DNA of 64,000 nt from Mycolicibacterium iranicum (lineage in GTDB: Bacteria > Actinomycetota > Actinomycetes > Mycobacteriales > Mycobacteriaceae). A program made the position numbers and the translations under genes. Below are positions 19,540 to 28,119 of this stretch, one piece after another. How positions within the stretch are numbered: the stretch's first letter is position 1; every line of letters starts with the position of its first letter. The DNA lies in assembly GCF_002101705.1 (NCBI RefSeq), contig NZ_LQPC01000030.1, positions 248,001 to 312,000 of the forward strand. The letters run 5' to 3'. The notes under the pieces were generated by a model. The model worked only from the letters and a program-made list of their open reading frames with translations. It searched no databases and was not told where the DNA came from.

Positions 19540-21527
19540 CGGCCCGCCTCGACCATCAAACCGGGGGTGACCTCAGTGCGCAGGGTTCGCGCCACCCGCA
19601 GGCCGTCGGCGTAGTCGATCTCGTACACCTCCCGGGTGCCTGCGTTGTTCACATAGGCGCGGTCGGAGTCGATCTCGATGACCGGCTGCGGATCTTCGGC
19701 GGGAACGGCGTTCGCGAACAACGGGACTCGGGCCTTCTCGACCCGCGACTGTACGTCGAAGGAGCCGAGTGTCCCGTCGCGGTGCAACACAAGAACGGTG
19801 CCGTCGCCCGCGGTGTTCGTCGTCACGGCATCAGGAACCGGTATCAACGTCCACGAGCGCTGCCTACTATCGAGCACCCAGACGGTGCCCGCCGAGAGCC
19901 CGGCGAAGACGTCAGCGCGGTCGCGGTGATCCATGCGCGTGGGCCGTTGTGCCGGGGCATCGGCGGGAAATGGTGCCTGCGTCGCCGCGAGATCACCGTC
20001 GCCGCCGGTGATCCTCATCGCGCCATCCGCGCACCCGAACACGACGGCGCGCCGCGTCGCCATCGCCCACGTCGGGCTCGGACATCTGCCGGCGATGTCC
20101 TTAGTGCCGGTGTCGTCGAGGACCTGCACCCTGCCCGAGTCGGTGACCACGACCACGCGAGCGCCGTAGGGCACTGCCGCTGCGACGTCCGACCCCACCG
20201 CCAGGCCGGCGGGCGCCTCGACCTTTTTCTCACCGAGGGCGTCCCTGTCGATCAGTTGCGTTGTGCCCATTGCCGTCCGGACGGCGGCCGTCGAATTGCT
20301 CGCGTTGACGCTTACGGCCGGGGCCTCGAGTGTCGCGACTTCCGACGGTGCGGTCGCGAAGTAGTGGTAGTGGTCGCCGTGGTCGAAAGTCCATGCGCCG
20401 GCGTCGACGACCGTGGTGCGCCCGCCGGTCTGTAGGTACGCGAATCGGCCGTCGCCGGCCACACCCGCCACGGGCCCGTACGACCCGATGGGCGTCTCGG
20501 CCTCGTCGACGGCGTCGTACACCGAGGTCTTGCCAGTTCCGGGGTCGACGAGCACGAGCTTCGTTGAAGCACCGTCGAGTTCGCGCGCCCCTTCGACGAC
20601 GGCTACGCCGTCGCTGGTCACCGAATGTTGTTGCTGCGGCGATGGTCCCGCGCCGTCGGCACAGGCCGCGACGACGCACGCCGAGGCCGCCACCGCCGAA
20701 ATCTTCCCCCACTTCGTGCGCATCGCCGAGAGCAGCGACGACGCGAAGAACAACAGCACCGCGACTCCGGCGATCGTCGCGCCGCCCGCGGTCCCGGCGT
20801 ACCAGGAGATCAGGAGACCCGCGTAGACCGCCAACGCCCCGACCATCGACGAGAGCAGCATGATTCTCGGAATGGAACGGACCCACAGGAGCGCTGCAGC
20901 AGGGGGCGCGATGAGCAGACCTAGCACCAGCAGGGTTCCGACCACGTGGAACGAGGCCACCATGGCCACGGCCATGAGCACGATCAGCACCGGGATCGCC
21001 ACTCGCGGACGCAGTCCCAGCGTTGCCGCCTTTCGGGGGTCGAAGGTCACGGCGACGAAGGCGCGGTGCCCCGCCGCGGCCGCAACCGCGGTCAGCATCA
21101 GTGCCGCACCCAACACCATCAGATCCGTTGTGCGCACCGCGAACACGTCACCGAAGAGAAAGCCGGTCAGGTCGACGGCGAAGCTCCGTGATCGCGACAC
21201 CACGATCACTCCGAGGGCGAGCATCCCCACCAGCAGCAGTCCGATGCTCGTGTCTGACGACAGCTTCGACGAGCGACCGATCGCGGCGACTCCCAGCGCC
21301 ATCAGCAGGGCCGCGATCAGGCCGCCGACCATCAGGCTGATGCCGAGCAGCGCAGCCACCGCGACGCCGGGCAGCATGCCGTGCGTCATAGCTTCTCCGA
21401 GGAAAACATTGCCGCGCAACAGCACCCAGCATCCGACCAGCGAGCACAGGCACGCGGCAAGCACACCGGCGATGAGCGCATGCCAGACCATGTCGGACTG
21501 GAAGGGCTCGATCAGCCAGTGGGTCAT
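19536..21527 (-). CDS. aztB: zinc ABC permease AztB fused to an AztD-like beta-propeller domain
   Basis: A 663-residue protein made of two parts. Residues 1-265 are a complete ABC-3 permease (about eight membrane segments, with the G-N-V-F-L-G-E-A-M-T-H-G block near residue 45). From Met269 the frame continues through M-R-T-K-W-G-K, a hydrophobic stretch and V-V-A-A-C (Cys289), which looks exactly like a lipoprotein signal, into a beta-propeller similar to AztD: G-C-A-D-G and C-P at the same places, but C-P-S-P-T-W instead of C-P-G-L-H-G. It gains H-G-D-H-Y-H-Y at 383-389, a plausible metal site. No ribosome site precedes Met269 (20723), so one polypeptide is likely. The start is the ATG at 21527. 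Confidence 0.85.
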   Translation of the reverse strand: MTHWLIEPFQSDMVWHALIAGVLAACLCSLVGCWVLLRGNVFLGEAMTHGMLPGVAVAALLGISLMVGGLIAALLMALGVAAIGRSSKLSSDTSIGLLLVGMLALGVIVVSRSRSFAVDLTGFLFGDVFAVRTTDLMVLGAALMLTAVAAAAGHRAFVAVTFDPRKAATLGLRPRVAIPVLIVLMAVAMVASFHVVGTLLVLGLLIAPPAAALLWVRSIPRIMLLSSMVGALAVYAGLLISWYAGTAGGATIAGVAVLLFFASSLLSAMRTKWGKISAVAASACVVAACADGAGPSPQQQHSVTSDGVAVVEGARELDGASTKLVLVDPGTGKTSVYDAVDEAETPIGSYGPVAGVAGDGRFAYLQTGGRTTVVDAGAWTFDHGDHYHYFATAPSEVATLEAPAVSVNASNSTAAVRTAMGTTQLIDRDALGEKKVEAPAGLAVGSDVAAAVPYGARVVVVTDSGRVQVLDDTGTKDIAGRCPSPTWAMATRRAVVFGCADGAMRITGGDGDLAATQAPFPADAPAQRPTRMDHRDRADVFAGLSAGTVWVLDSRQRSWTLIPVPDAVTTNTAGDGTVLVLHRDGTLGSFDVQSRVEKARVPLFANAVPAEDPQPVIEIDSDRAYVNNAGTREVYEIDYADGLRVARTLRTEVTPGLMVEAGR

Positions 21528-21548
21528 GCCGTAAACTTCTAGCAGTAA

Positions 21549-21563
21549 TGACAATCATTTTCA
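21549..21563. promoter_or_regulatory. Zur-like box between aztA and aztB
   Basis: TGACAATCATTTTCA: arms TGACAAT and ATTTTCA around C with one mismatch, close to the mycobacterial Zur palindrome. It lies between divergent aztA and aztBCD and would serve both. It overlaps an ATG at 21548 in the aztA frame, which argues that this ATG is not the true start. Confidence 0.75.
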
Positions 21564-21568
21564 ATAAG

Positions 21569-22198
21569 GTGACCTCCGTCACCGCACCGATACGCCTTTG
21601 CGGTGTCGACTTCAGCCACCCCGGGGCGACGGTGTTCCGCGGGCTGACCCTGACGATCACGCCGAATGCCGTCACGGCCGTGGTGGGTTCCAACGGCTGC
21701 GGCAAGTCGACATTGCTGGGACTCCTGGCGGGCGTGCTCTCGCCGGACGCGGGAAAGGTGGAGACCGAAGCGGGCGAGGTCGCGTTCGCCGTCCAGCGCA
21801 GCGCGGTCACCGACGCCTTCCCCCTCACCACCTTCGACGCGGTGATGATGGGGCGCTGGCGGCGCCTCGGACTGCTGCGCCGACCTAAGGCTGTCGATAG
21901 GGCGATCGTCGAGCACTGGCTGACCGAGCTCGGCCTCGCGGATCTGCGGAACCGCACGCTCGGCGAACTGTCCGGCGGCCAACGGCAACGCGTCCTTCTC
22001 GCACAGGCTTTCGCGCAGCAGGCGCCGCTGGTGCTGCTCGACGAGCCGACCACGGGCCTGGATTCGGGATCAGCGGCCGTCGTGGTCGAGCATCTGCGCC
22101 ACCTCGCCGGCGCGGGGACCACCGTCGTGGCCGCAACCCATGACGCCGCGATGATCTCCGCCGCCGATCACCGCGTCGACCTCGACACGGCGCGATAG
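21569..22198 (+). CDS. aztA: zinc ABC transporter ATP-binding protein AztA
   Basis: ATPase partner of AztB. The 209-residue protein has Walker A G-S-N-G-C-G-K-S-T, signature L-S-G-G-Q-R-Q-R and Walker B L-V-L-L-D-E-P. It is short for the family but complete. I choose the GTG at 21569 because the in-frame ATG at 21548 overlaps the Zur-like site; the alternative would add 7 residues. It is divergent from aztB, sharing one control site. The pxpA gene follows 18 bases downstream but has an unrelated function. Confidence 0.85.
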   Translation: MTSVTAPIRLCGVDFSHPGATVFRGLTLTITPNAVTAVVGSNGCGKSTLLGLLAGVLSPDAGKVETEAGEVAFAVQRSAVTDAFPLTTFDAVMMGRWRRLGLLRRPKAVDRAIVEHWLTELGLADLRNRTLGELSGGQRQRVLLAQAFAQQAPLVLLDEPTTGLDSGSAAVVVEHLRHLAGAGTTVVAATHDAAMISAADHRVDLDTAR

Positions 22199-22216
22199 CG
22201 CACTAGCCTGGGGACC

Positions 22217-22975
22217 ATGACCGCGGTCGACCTGAACGCCGATCTAGGTGAGGGCTTCGGGGTGTGGACCCTCGGCGACGACGACGCGATGCTCGACATC
22301 GTCACGTCCGCCAACGTCGCCTGCGGATTCCACGCCGGCGATCCGGCCACCCTTGCGCGAGTATGCCGGGCCGCGGCGCACCGCGGGGTCAAGATCGGTG
22401 CGCAGGTCAGCTACCGCGACCTCGCCGGATTCGGGCGGCGGTTCATCGACGCCAGCCCCGAGGACCTGACTGCCGACGTCATGTACCAGATCGGCGCGCT
22501 CTGCGCACTGGCCGAGGCCGCCGGCTCGGCGGTGTCATATGTGAAACCCCATGGTGCCCTGTATAACTCGATCGTCACCCACCGTCAGCAGGCACACGCC
22601 GTCGCCGAAGCCATACACGCCGTGGACCCCGCGCTGCCCGTGCTCGGGCTAGCCGGGTCGGTGTTCTTCGCCGCCGCCGACGACCTCGGGCTGCGCACCG
22701 TGCCCGAGGCGTTCGCCGACCGCTCCTACCGCGCCGACGGCCAACTGGTGTCCCGGCGCGAACGCAACGCCGTCCTGCACGACCCCGACCAGATCGCCGA
22801 CCGTGTCATCTCGATGGTCACCAAGGGGCGGGTCGACGCCGTGGACGGCTCGACGATTCCGATCACCGTCGAGTCGGTGTGCGTACACGGGGATTCGCCG
22901 GGCGCGGTGCACATCGCGACCGCGGTACGCGACAGGCTGATCGCCGAGGGCGTGGCGCTGTCGCCCTTCAGCTGA
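22217..22975 (+). CDS. pxpA: 5-oxoprolinase subunit A (LamB/YcsF family)
   Basis: Part of the prokaryotic ATP-dependent 5-oxoprolinase (PxpABC), which opens 5-oxoproline to glutamate. The 252-residue protein has the family sequences D-L-N-A-D-L-G-E near the start, N-V-A-C-G-F-H-A-G-D and V-K-P-H-G-A-L-Y-N. The partner subunits PxpB and PxpC are not in the window, so activity depends on genes elsewhere. The end overlaps the convergent ArsR gene by 8 bases. Confidence 0.9.
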   Translation: MTAVDLNADLGEGFGVWTLGDDDAMLDIVTSANVACGFHAGDPATLARVCRAAAHRGVKIGAQVSYRDLAGFGRRFIDASPEDLTADVMYQIGALCALAEAAGSAVSYVKPHGALYNSIVTHRQQAHAVAEAIHAVDPALPVLGLAGSVFFAAADDLGLRTVPEAFADRSYRADGQLVSRRERNAVLHDPDQIADRVISMVTKGRVDAVDGSTIPITVESVCVHGDSPGAVHIATAVRDRLIAEGVALSPFS

Positions 22976-23312
22976 CGCCCGCCTCCCAATTGGCGCTACG
23001 CACCACACTGTCGAGCAGGCCTGGGATGGCCGCATCGACCTGCTCGCGACGCAGCTTCTGGTAGGCGAGGCCGTCGACGACGAGACGCTCGGTGACGCCG
23101 GCCTCTCGGAGGATCTTGAAATGGTGCGTCGCGGTCGACTTGTTGATGCCGTCGTAAAGCGCACCGCACTGCAGCGGGGCGCCCGCGTTGTACAGGCGCC
23201 GCACGATCTCGAGCCGGACGGGGTCGTGGATCGCGGCCAGCACCTGCTGAACGGCAGCGACCGGGTGCGTCGGGTAGGCCGCCTGGTCCGTGACCAGCGC
23301 TTGGTCGGTCAT
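22968..23312 (-). CDS. ArsR-type winged-helix repressor
   Basis: A 114-residue protein with the ArsR/SmtB winged helix: H-D-P-V-R-L-E-I-V-R-R-L and the recognition region K-S-T-A-T-H-H-F-K-I-L-R-E-A-G-V. No metal-binding cysteine pair (C-x-C) is seen; the only cysteine is in L-Q-C-G-A-L, so a metal sensor is not supported and a small-molecule ligand is more likely. It is divergent from an MFS transporter, with a symmetric operator array between, and should repress that transporter and itself. Confidence 0.85.
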   Translation of the reverse strand: MTDQALVTDQAAYPTHPVAAVQQVLAAIHDPVRLEIVRRLYNAGAPLQCGALYDGINKSTATHHFKILREAGVTERLVVDGLAYQKLRREQVDAAIPGLLDSVVRSANWEAGVS

Positions 23313-23334
23313 GGGAATAAGCCTCGCAATACTC

Positions 23335-23354
23335 GGTTTGATCTACGTCGAACC
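23335..23354. promoter_or_regulatory. operator half 1 for the ArsR/MFS pair
   Basis: GGTTTGATCTACGTCGAACC, an imperfect inverted repeat with arms GGTTTGA and TCGAACC. It is the mirror form of the second site at 23372. Confidence 0.65.
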
Positions 23355-23366
23355 GAGCGTACGCTC
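23355..23366. repeat. 12-bp perfect palindrome in the ArsR/MFS promoter
   Basis: GAGCGTACGCTC lies between the two 20-bp operators, one base after the first, and may be part of the same nucleoprotein array or a separate site. Confidence 0.5.
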
Positions 23367-23371
23367 AGACG

Positions 23372-23391
23372 GGTTCGATATCGGTCAAACC
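23372..23391. promoter_or_regulatory. operator half 2 for the ArsR/MFS pair
   Basis: GGTTCGATATCGGTCAAACC, arms GGTTCGA and TCAAACC. It ends 24 bases before the transporter ATG, so a bound repressor would block initiation. Confidence 0.65.
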
Positions 23392-23414
23392 GCACTTCCG
23401 GAGGTGACACCCAG

Positions 23415-24623
23415 ATGGTGGTGTTCGAGCGCTCGATCGCAGAGACGCAGCGGTGGGCCTACCCGCTGCTGCTCGTCCTCAGCGGCGTCGCGCTCGGGGT
23501 GTCGGGCCTTCCGGCTCCGCTGTACGGCATCTATGAAACGAACTGGCACCTGTCGCCGCTGGCCACCACGGTCGTGTTCGCGGTCTACGCGGTGGCGGCG
23601 CTGGCCGCCGTGCTGGTGTCCGGCAAGATCTCCGACGTCGTCGGCCGCAAGCCTGTGCTGGTCGGTGCGTTGATCGCGCTCCTCGTCGGCCTTGGGGTTT
23701 TCCTGGTCGCCGACAGCATCGGCATGCTGCTGCTGGCACGCACCATTCACGGCGCCGCCGTCGGCTCCATCGTCGTTGCCGGCGCGGCCGCACTGCTGGA
23801 CCTGCGGCCCGATCACGGCGTGCGCGCCGGGCAGCTCAGCGGCGTGGCCTTCAACATCGGCATGACGGTCGCTATCCTGGGCTCCGCCCTGCTGGCGCAG
23901 TACGCACCTCACCCTCTGCGCACGCCCTACGCCGTCGTCGCCGTCATCTGCCTGATCGTCGGTGTCGGGCTGCTCGCACTTCGCGAGCCACACACCGCAC
24001 GAACCCGCGGCCCGATCCGGATCGCCAAACCCGCCGTCCCATCCGAGATCCGCGGCGACTTCTGGTTCTCGGCGCTCGGCGCGATGGCGTCCTGGTCCGT
24101 GCTCGGCGTGCTGCTGTCGCTGTATCCGTCGCTGGCGGCCCGGCAGACCCACATCGACAACCTGGTTTTCGGCGGCGCCGTCGTGGGCACCACGGCGTTC
24201 GCGGCCGCCCTGGCACAGCTGGCCGCCACCCGCATCCCCGCCAGGTACGCCGCCATCATCGGCGACGCGGGCATGGCGGCGTCGCTGCTGCTGACCATCC
24301 CCGTGCTGCTGACCCATCAGTGGCAGCTGGTGTTCGTCGCCGCGGCCCTGCTCGGCGCGACGTTCGGGCTCGGCTTCGGCGGTTCCCTGCGCCACCTGTC
24401 CGATGTGGTTCCCGCAGGCAGGCGCGGCGAGACGATGTCCGCGTTCTACCTCCTGGCGTATTCGGCCATGGCCGTGCCGACGCTGATCGCAGGTTGGGCC
24501 GCGACGCAGTGGGATCTGGCAGCGGTCTTCCCGTGGTTCGCAGGCACCGTCGCCGTCGCGTGCCTCGGCGCGGCGGTGGCCGGCCTACGCAGTACCAGGG
24601 CCGTCCGCGCCGCTGCGCTCTGA
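23415..24623 (+). CDS. MFS transporter, probably drug or metabolite efflux
   Basis: A 402-residue protein with about 12 membrane segments and the MFS cytoplasmic motif (G-K-I-S-D-V-V-G-R-K-P-V) after segment 2. The start is the ATG at 23415 with GGAGGTGAC ahead of it; longer frames run back into the ArsR gene. It has the general shape of drug/H+ antiporters but nothing shows the substrate. It lies divergent from the ArsR repressor and behind two operators. Its last 39 bases overlap the convergent ctpC gene. Confidence 0.85.
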   Translation: MVVFERSIAETQRWAYPLLLVLSGVALGVSGLPAPLYGIYETNWHLSPLATTVVFAVYAVAALAAVLVSGKISDVVGRKPVLVGALIALLVGLGVFLVADSIGMLLLARTIHGAAVGSIVVAGAAALLDLRPDHGVRAGQLSGVAFNIGMTVAILGSALLAQYAPHPLRTPYAVVAVICLIVGVGLLALREPHTARTRGPIRIAKPAVPSEIRGDFWFSALGAMASWSVLGVLLSLYPSLAARQTHIDNLVFGGAVVGTTAFAAALAQLAATRIPARYAAIIGDAGMAASLLLTIPVLLTHQWQLVFVAAALLGATFGLGFGGSLRHLSDVVPAGRRGETMSAFYLLAYSAMAVPTLIAGWAATQWDLAAVFPWFAGTVAVACLGAAVAGLRSTRAVRAAAL

Positions 24624-26765
24624 ACCCTTCGCGATCTGGTAGCGGATCAGCCGGGAGCTGTTGGCCACCACCGCAACCGACGAGGCGTTGTGCAGCACCG
24701 CGGCCAGTACCGGCGACAGCGCTCCACCTGCGCCGATCAGCAAACCGACCGCGTTCACCGCGATCGACATGGCGTAGTTCTGCCGAATCACATCGACTGC
24801 ACGGCCGCCCAGATCGCGGACGTCGAGCAGACGGCGCAGGTCGTCGCCGGCCAGAGCCACGTCGGCGGTCTCCACCGCGACATCGGTGCCGCCGAGTCCC
24901 ATTGCGATCCCGATGTCAGCCTCGGCGAGCGCGGGTGCATCATTGATTCCGTCGCCGACCATCGCCACGGTGAAGCCGTCATCGCGCAGGGTGCGCACCG
25001 CATCAAGTTTGTCGTCGGGCAGCACCTGCGCGCGCCACTCCGTGATACCCAGCTGCGCCGCGACGGAGGCGGCCGCGTCGGGGTGATCGCCGGTCAACAT
25101 GACAATGCGGCGTACCCCGTTGGCGCGCAGGCGATTCAGCACGTCGGCAGCCTCCGGACGTATCTCGTCGCGGAGGCTGATCAAGCCGACCAGCTTGCCG
25201 TCGACCGCAAGCAGCAGGGGTGTCTCCGACTGCTTGCGCAACCTTTCCACCCAGCCGGTCGCCTTCTTCGTGACCCGGACGCTCTCCTGTTCCAGCAGCG
25301 ACTGGCTGCCCAGCAACAACGTGCGGCCGTCCGCGCGCGTCCGCATACCGAGTCCCACGAGCACCTCGCACTCCTCGTGCGGTGGGATCGCGATGTGACG
25401 CTCCCGAGTTGACTGGATCACGGCTTCGGCCAACGGATGCCGCGAGTGGATCTCCGAGCTCGCCGCGTAGGCAAGCACCTGTTCGGGCTCCCAGTCCTTG
25501 TGGAAGGCAACCAGATTGGTGACTACGGGGCGGCCGACTGTGAGCGTTCCGGTCTTGTCGAAGACCACCGCGTCCACCCGGCCCGCCTGCTCAAGGTGCG
25601 ACCCGCCCTTGATGAGGATGCCGCGGCGGGCGCCGTTGCCGATTGCCGCGCTGATCGCCGTGGGAGTGGACAGGCCGACCGCGCACGGGCAGGCGACGAG
25701 AAGCATCGTCATCGCGCGCCGGACATCACGGGTGGCGATCAGCGTCGCTGCCGACAGCAGGAACGATGCGGGCACGAAACGACGCGAGAAGCTCTCTCCC
25801 ACTGTCTGGATCGGCGCGCGGTGCAGTTGTGCCTCCTCGACCCGCGAGATGATCCGCCCGATGGTGGTCTCTTTTCCCACCGCCGCAGCGCGGACGACGA
25901 GTCGGCCACGGACCACCACCGAGCCGGCGAACACCCGCGCACCGGTGGTCACCGCGACGGGCAGGTTCTCCCCGGTGATCGCCGACTGGTCGACGATCGC
26001 ATCGCCGTCGATGACCACCCCGTCGACCGGCAACGCCACCTGATCGTGGATGACGATCTCGTCACCGATACGCAATTCGTCGGTGGCAACCTCGACCTCG
26101 GTACCGTCCGCGAGTCGCACCCATGCGGTGTCCTGGTTGCCCTGCAGCAGGTTGGCGATCGCGCGCCGGGTTCGCCGCAGCGTCAGATCCTGCAGATACT
26201 CACCGATGTTGAGCAGCCACAGCACCGTCAGTGCCACGACGTTCTCGCGCAGTACCAGGCTGGCAATGGTCGCAGCGCTGACCAATACGTCGGTGCCGGG
26301 CGAGCGACCGCCGCGCAGGGTGCGCAGCGCGCCGCGGAGGAACGGATAACCCGTGAAGACGGTGACGCCCGTGGCGGCGAGACGGCTCGTCGGCCCGAGA
26401 AGGGGCGGCCGCGCGAACACATAGCGGCGCACGCCGAGCGCCACCAGCGCTGCCCCGCCGACCGCCATCCGCAGTACGTCGGCGTTGGTGATGTCAGCTG
26501 AGTGCGGGACACGCTTGGCTACCAGGTGGCGCGCGACCAGCGCCGCCGATTCGATGGCTGCCGCCACCTCGGCACGGTCACAGCGCTTCGGTGAGTACCA
26601 CACCACCACCGACGCCGTACGGGGATATGCGTGAACGGCACGTACGCCCGGCACCTGTTCGACGGCGTCCTCGATGGCGACCGCGCGTGCGGAGTCGTTG
26701 CGAAACCACGGCGCCTGCAGGCGCATCCGGCCCGCAGCATCCGAGACGACCGTGAGGGCCACCAC
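24585..26765 (-). CDS. ctpC: P1B-type heavy-metal exporting ATPase CtpC
   Basis: ATP-driven metal efflux pump. The 726-residue protein has about six to eight membrane segments, the ion-path motif C-P-C, T-G-E-N phosphatase loop, D-K-T-G-T-L-T phosphorylation site, H-P nucleotide motif and G-D-G-I-N-D-A hinge. An N-terminal ~90-residue domain is HMA-like but has no C-x-x-C. In M. tuberculosis CtpC protects against zinc and has also been described with manganese. The GTG at 26765 follows the pacL gene by 5 bases, so the two form an operon with a fixed chaperone/pump order. Confidence 0.9.
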   Translation of the reverse strand: MVALTVVSDAAGRMRLQAPWFRNDSARAVAIEDAVEQVPGVRAVHAYPRTASVVVWYSPKRCDRAEVAAAIESAALVARHLVAKRVPHSADITNADVLRMAVGGAALVALGVRRYVFARPPLLGPTSRLAATGVTVFTGYPFLRGALRTLRGGRSPGTDVLVSAATIASLVLRENVVALTVLWLLNIGEYLQDLTLRRTRRAIANLLQGNQDTAWVRLADGTEVEVATDELRIGDEIVIHDQVALPVDGVVIDGDAIVDQSAITGENLPVAVTTGARVFAGSVVVRGRLVVRAAAVGKETTIGRIISRVEEAQLHRAPIQTVGESFSRRFVPASFLLSAATLIATRDVRRAMTMLLVACPCAVGLSTPTAISAAIGNGARRGILIKGGSHLEQAGRVDAVVFDKTGTLTVGRPVVTNLVAFHKDWEPEQVLAYAASSEIHSRHPLAEAVIQSTRERHIAIPPHEECEVLVGLGMRTRADGRTLLLGSQSLLEQESVRVTKKATGWVERLRKQSETPLLLAVDGKLVGLISLRDEIRPEAADVLNRLRANGVRRIVMLTGDHPDAAASVAAQLGITEWRAQVLPDDKLDAVRTLRDDGFTVAMVGDGINDAPALAEADIGIAMGLGGTDVAVETADVALAGDDLRRLLDVRDLGGRAVDVIRQNYAMSIAVNAVGLLIGAGGALSPVLAAVLHNASSVAVVANSSRLIRYQIAKGSERSGADGPGTA

Positions 26766-26770
26766 GGCCG

Positions 26771-27058
26771 TCAGTGGTCGTGCACGTGCGCGGTGTCAGC
26801 GACGGCAGGAGGCGGGCTTTCCTCACCGATGCGTTCGCGGGCCTCGGCGACCACGTCGGCGACCTTGAGGCGAGCTGATTCCGCGCTCTCTTCCGCTTTG
26901 CGGACGCCCCGCAGCGCCCAGGCCGTGGCGGTGACGGATGCCTCCCGGATCGGCGCTTTCGCGACCGCCTTGCGGACACCCTGGTATGCGGCCACTCCCA
27001 CGGCCCCCGTCACCACTGTCGACGCCGCTTTGGCCAGAAACACATGCAGAACCATCAC
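26771..27058 (-). CDS. pacL: PacL-type P-ATPase-associated protein (DUF1490)
   Basis: A 95-residue membrane-anchored protein: an N-terminal hydrophobic segment (residues 5-25, with A-x-x-V-V-T-G-A-V-G-V-A-A-Y), then a long charged helix, and a C-terminal metal-binding tail H-V-H-D-H at the last residues. This is the layout of M. tuberculosis PacL1, which pairs with CtpC, collects zinc at the membrane and stabilises the pump. The match is by architecture and position, 5 bases before ctpC. It starts with two consecutive ATGs. Confidence 0.85.
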   Translation of the reverse strand: MMVLHVFLAKAASTVVTGAVGVAAYQGVRKAVAKAPIREASVTATAWALRGVRKAEESAESARLKVADVVAEARERIGEESPPPAVADTAHVHDH

Positions 27059-27120
27059 TTCACCCTAATCGTCATCGAGCGTGCCTGTCGTGATTCGGCT
27101 TCCGCGAGCAAACTGGCACA

Positions 27121-28119
27121 ATGGCCGCCGTGACAGTCGGGACAGCGTCGACGCGACGGCGCGTCGGCTCGATGCACATCCTCGTCGTCGCGGTTGTCGG
27201 ACTCGCACTCGTCGGCGGAACCGTGCGCACGTTCGTCGCCGGGACCCCCGATGTCGCCACCGCGGCCACAGTTTTCTGTGGAATCTTCGTGCAGGCGTTG
27301 CCTTTTCTCGCCCTCGGCGTCCTCATCAGCGGGACAGTCGCGGCTTTCGTGACACCGGATCGCCTGGCGCGATGGGTGCCGAAGCGACCCAGCGCCGCCA
27401 TTCTGGCCGCTGGGGTCGGCGGCGCGGCGTTACCCGGATGCGAGTGCGGCTCGGTGCCGGTAGCCCGGCGCCTGTTCGGCGAAGGCACCGTCGGCGCGGC
27501 GGCCTTGACGTTCATGCTCGCCGCGCCTGCGATCAACCCCGTCGTGCTGGTCGCCACCGCCGTCGCATTCCCGGGCGAACCTGCGATGGTGGCAGCGCGG
27601 TGCGCGGCATCACTGATCACCGCAATCGTGATGGGAGCATTGTGGTTTCGCTTCGGCCAACCGCGATGGATCACCAGGCAGTTGCCCCAGGAACACACCC
27701 AGGACGGCCCGCGGTGGACGGTGTTCTCCGAAGCTGCGCGCCACGATTTCCTGCAGGCCGCTGCATATCTGGTGATCGGCGCCGCGGCCGCCGCGGCGTT
27801 GCACGTACTCGTCCCGGCCTGGGTCTTCGAGCATCTGGCGGGCCAGTTGCTACTCGGCATCCTCGTGATGGCGCTGCTTGCGGTGATCCTGGCATTGTGT
27901 TCGGAAGCCGACGCGTTCGTCGCTGCAAGCCTGTCGATGCTGCCTCTGCTGCCGAGGCTGGTGTTCCTGGTGGTGGGCCCGGCGGTCGACATCAAGCTCT
28001 TCGCGATGCAGGCGGGCATGTTCGGGCGGGCCTTCGCAGTTCGATTCGCACCTGTCACCTTCGTCGTCGCAACGCTGACAGCCACCTGCGTCGGACTTCT
28101 GTTGGTGGGCAACCGATGA
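27121..28119 (+). CDS. permease, UPF0718/YraQ (DUF318) family
   Basis: A 332-residue protein with about nine hydrophobic segments. It has the family cysteine motifs G-G-A-A-L-P-G-C-E-C-G-S near residue 100 and L-C-S-E-A-D-A-F-V-A near residue 260, which probably line the transport path. The family is thought to move metals or metalloids but the substrate is not established. The ATG overlaps nothing upstream and is divergent from pacL (62-base gap); the stop overlaps the next gene by 4 bases (ATGA). Confidence 0.8.
   Translation: MAAVTVGTASTRRRVGSMHILVVAVVGLALVGGTVRTFVAGTPDVATAATVFCGIFVQALPFLALGVLISGTVAAFVTPDRLARWVPKRPSAAILAAGVGGAALPGCECGSVPVARRLFGEGTVGAAALTFMLAAPAINPVVLVATAVAFPGEPAMVAARCAASLITAIVMGALWFRFGQPRWITRQLPQEHTQDGPRWTVFSEAARHDFLQAAAYLVIGAAAAAALHVLVPAWVFEHLAGQLLLGILVMALLAVILALCSEADAFVAASLSMLPLLPRLVFLVVGPAVDIKLFAMQAGMFGRAFAVRFAPVTFVVATLTATCVGLLLVGNR

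Noticed and set aside
20721..20723. independent lipoprotein gene starting at the internal ATG 20723
   Set aside because: No ribosome-binding site precedes it and the frame is continuous with the permease, so I kept one fused gene. I note this as the main alternative.
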